Part shown: positions 62,852 to 64,000 of the stretch, piece by piece
Layout: every line of letters starts with the position of its first letter
How positions within the stretch are numbered: the stretch's first letter is position 1
From: Ziziphus jujuba
Taxonomy: Eukaryota; Streptophyta; Magnoliopsida; Rosales; Rhamnaceae
Length of the DNA: 64,000 nucleotides
Direction: 5' to 3'
Assembly: GCF_031755915.1 (NCBI RefSeq)
Contig: NC_083390.1
Span: 23,307,001-23,371,000, forward strand
Notes under the pieces: model-generated
Seen by the model: only the letters and a program-made list of their open reading frames with translations
What the model was told of the DNA's origin: nothing
The model's database searches: none
Position numbers and translations under genes: made by a program

Positions 62852-63629
62852 CTGTGTTTGGATATATGTAAATTATATGATTCAACTAAGAAAACAATTA
62901 ATTGATTATAAGGTATGGGTAAAAATGGAAGAGAAAGGATTTTGTGGTTCTGTGAATGAACAGTTAAATTAGTGACTTACTAAATATAACGTTTGGAATT
63001 ATGGTAGAATAAAAGAAGCCCATTTATTTTTTCCAATATTTGAACATTCAAAACTTTGACTTTACATGTTATGTTGTCTTTTGTCCAGAGAAAATAATAG
63101 AGTGGACGTTTGAATAGTCCATTGCATATCATATATATTATGTGAGCCAAATTAGAACCTTCATCCATCATTATTAATTTATAAAACCACTTGCAAATTT
63201 GACAAAAATTAAGGTTCTACTTTCTTTTGGTCTCTTGTTTTTTCAATTAATCTTCATCCGGAGAAACAGTGGCTTAATTCCATTAAGCTGTCTTTGTAGA
63301 GACTGATTGCCACTAAGTTGACATAGCCGTTGCTCAATGTAAAAATGTTATTAGTATTTATTTATATATATATATATATATATAACAGTCCATTAATGAC
63401 TAATGAGGAAGGTTTTAATTGACTAATTTGATCGGAGATTACTATATCTCTATATATAATATCTCTAAATATATGTAATGTATTTTTACATATATGAAAT
63501 ATGGTTTTACTAGTAAATTATAATTTAAGTGACAAGTTGTTTAATTATATAAGAGGAAGAAGTATATGATAAGATTTGTTGAAATATAAATATAGAGCTA
63601 TTGAAATTAATGAAGGCTTTGCTTGATAT
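62486..63629. other. Upstream region of reductase copy B, no gene seen
   Basis: A+T-rich, with (AT)n at 62823-62850 and 63363-63383. Homology to block A ends near 63175. Confidence 0.5.
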
Positions 63630-64000
63630 TAGTTACGCACGTTATAGAAGAATTATATAAATAAATTGAAGGATTTTTTTTTTCAGAAATGAAAAACCTA
63701 AGATAATCTAAGCACTTAAATGCCACATAATATGTCATTCTAGGCTTTGTCCCTAGGAGAATGCGATTATATATGTATATATAAGTCATGATAAGCAAGT
63801 AAAAGAATAAAATGTCTCTTTGTCTTTCCAATATAATTAATAGATCAGTTCTATTATTTTAACTACATACTCTCAGGGTACTTAATTAACCTCAACTTCC
63901 ATATATATATATATATATATTTTTTTTTTGAGAAAATATCAACTTGTATGTTTTATTGTTCTGCAATATATAAAAATGTAATAATTGGACGCTTTCCAAA
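63630..64000. repeat. Diverged relative of the 1.9-kb array unit, cut by the window edge
   Basis: Matches 44755-45160: GTTATAGAA(A/G)AATTATAT, AATAAAATGTCTCTTTGTCT, AACTACATACTC, GTTCTGCAAT(T/A)TATA and GGACGCTTTCCAAA in the same order. It has drifted further than units 1-3 have from one another. Confidence 0.75.

Larger units (their letters stand above)
50467..63175 (+). repeat. Segmental duplication block B
   Basis: Second copy of block A, in direct orientation. It is longer because of five insertions (50868-53749, 54408-54826, 55638-55940, 56176-56805, 58036-59017) and lacks ~1.38 kb between the His-rich and S-protein genes. Exon identity with block A is high, but many small changes are present. 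Confidence 0.9.

Overview
The window is plant nuclear DNA, most likely from a eudicot (probably a rosid; I cannot name the species). It is very A+T-rich, with many (AT)n, poly-A and poly-T tracts. The genes contain GT-AG introns and encode plant-specific families: a gibberellin 2-oxidase, a YSL transporter, an S-protein homologue and eugenol-synthase-like reductases. There are no tRNA or rRNA genes, no CRISPR array and no bacterial-type operons.

Left part (1-34 kb), ordinary genes separated by transposon-rich spacers. A 16-exon splicing-related gene (PRP40C, minus strand, 1532-12523) shares a short divergent promoter with an unrecognised basic nuclear-looking protein (plus strand, 14285-15416). 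Next come a three-exon GA2-oxidase of the GA2OX8 type (minus, 17672-19330), a long gene-poor stretch, a CACTA-transposase-derived small gene with a decayed, duplicated tail (26028-28730), and a six-exon YSL metal-nicotianamine transporter (minus, 29236-32742).

Right part (34-64 kb), a segmental tandem duplication. Block A (about 34.78-43.14 kb) carries an intact histidine-rich basic protein gene (34321-37149, perhaps KOKOPELLI-like), an intact S-protein homologue (38150-38566) and an intact five-exon eugenol-synthase-like reductase (minus, 38992-42505). Block B (about 50.47-63.18 kb) repeats the same order. Its reductase is still open in all five exons (57558-62374), but the other two genes have decayed. 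The His-rich gene copy lost exon 1, gained stop codons and frameshifts, and took four LTR-element insertions: one 2.9-kb solo LTR, two complete TRIM elements and one solo TRIM LTR. A 1.38-kb deletion at a 7-bp microhomology then fused its 3' end to the S-protein copy.

Between the blocks lies a 1.9-kb non-coding tandem array (43151-47146) with poly-C tracts. A diverged relative of its unit reappears at the right edge of the window.

How the genes relate: PRP40C is a housekeeping RNA-processing factor. GA2ox and YSL act in hormone turnover and metal transport. The duplicated reductases probably belong to phenylpropene/phenylpropanoid metabolism. The His-rich gene has three AACCGY MYB-type sites in a palindromic promoter segment, which would fit male-germline expression if the KOKOPELLI-like reading is right. 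Coordinates of spliced genes come from reading frame and GT-AG continuity by eye, with no transcript evidence.
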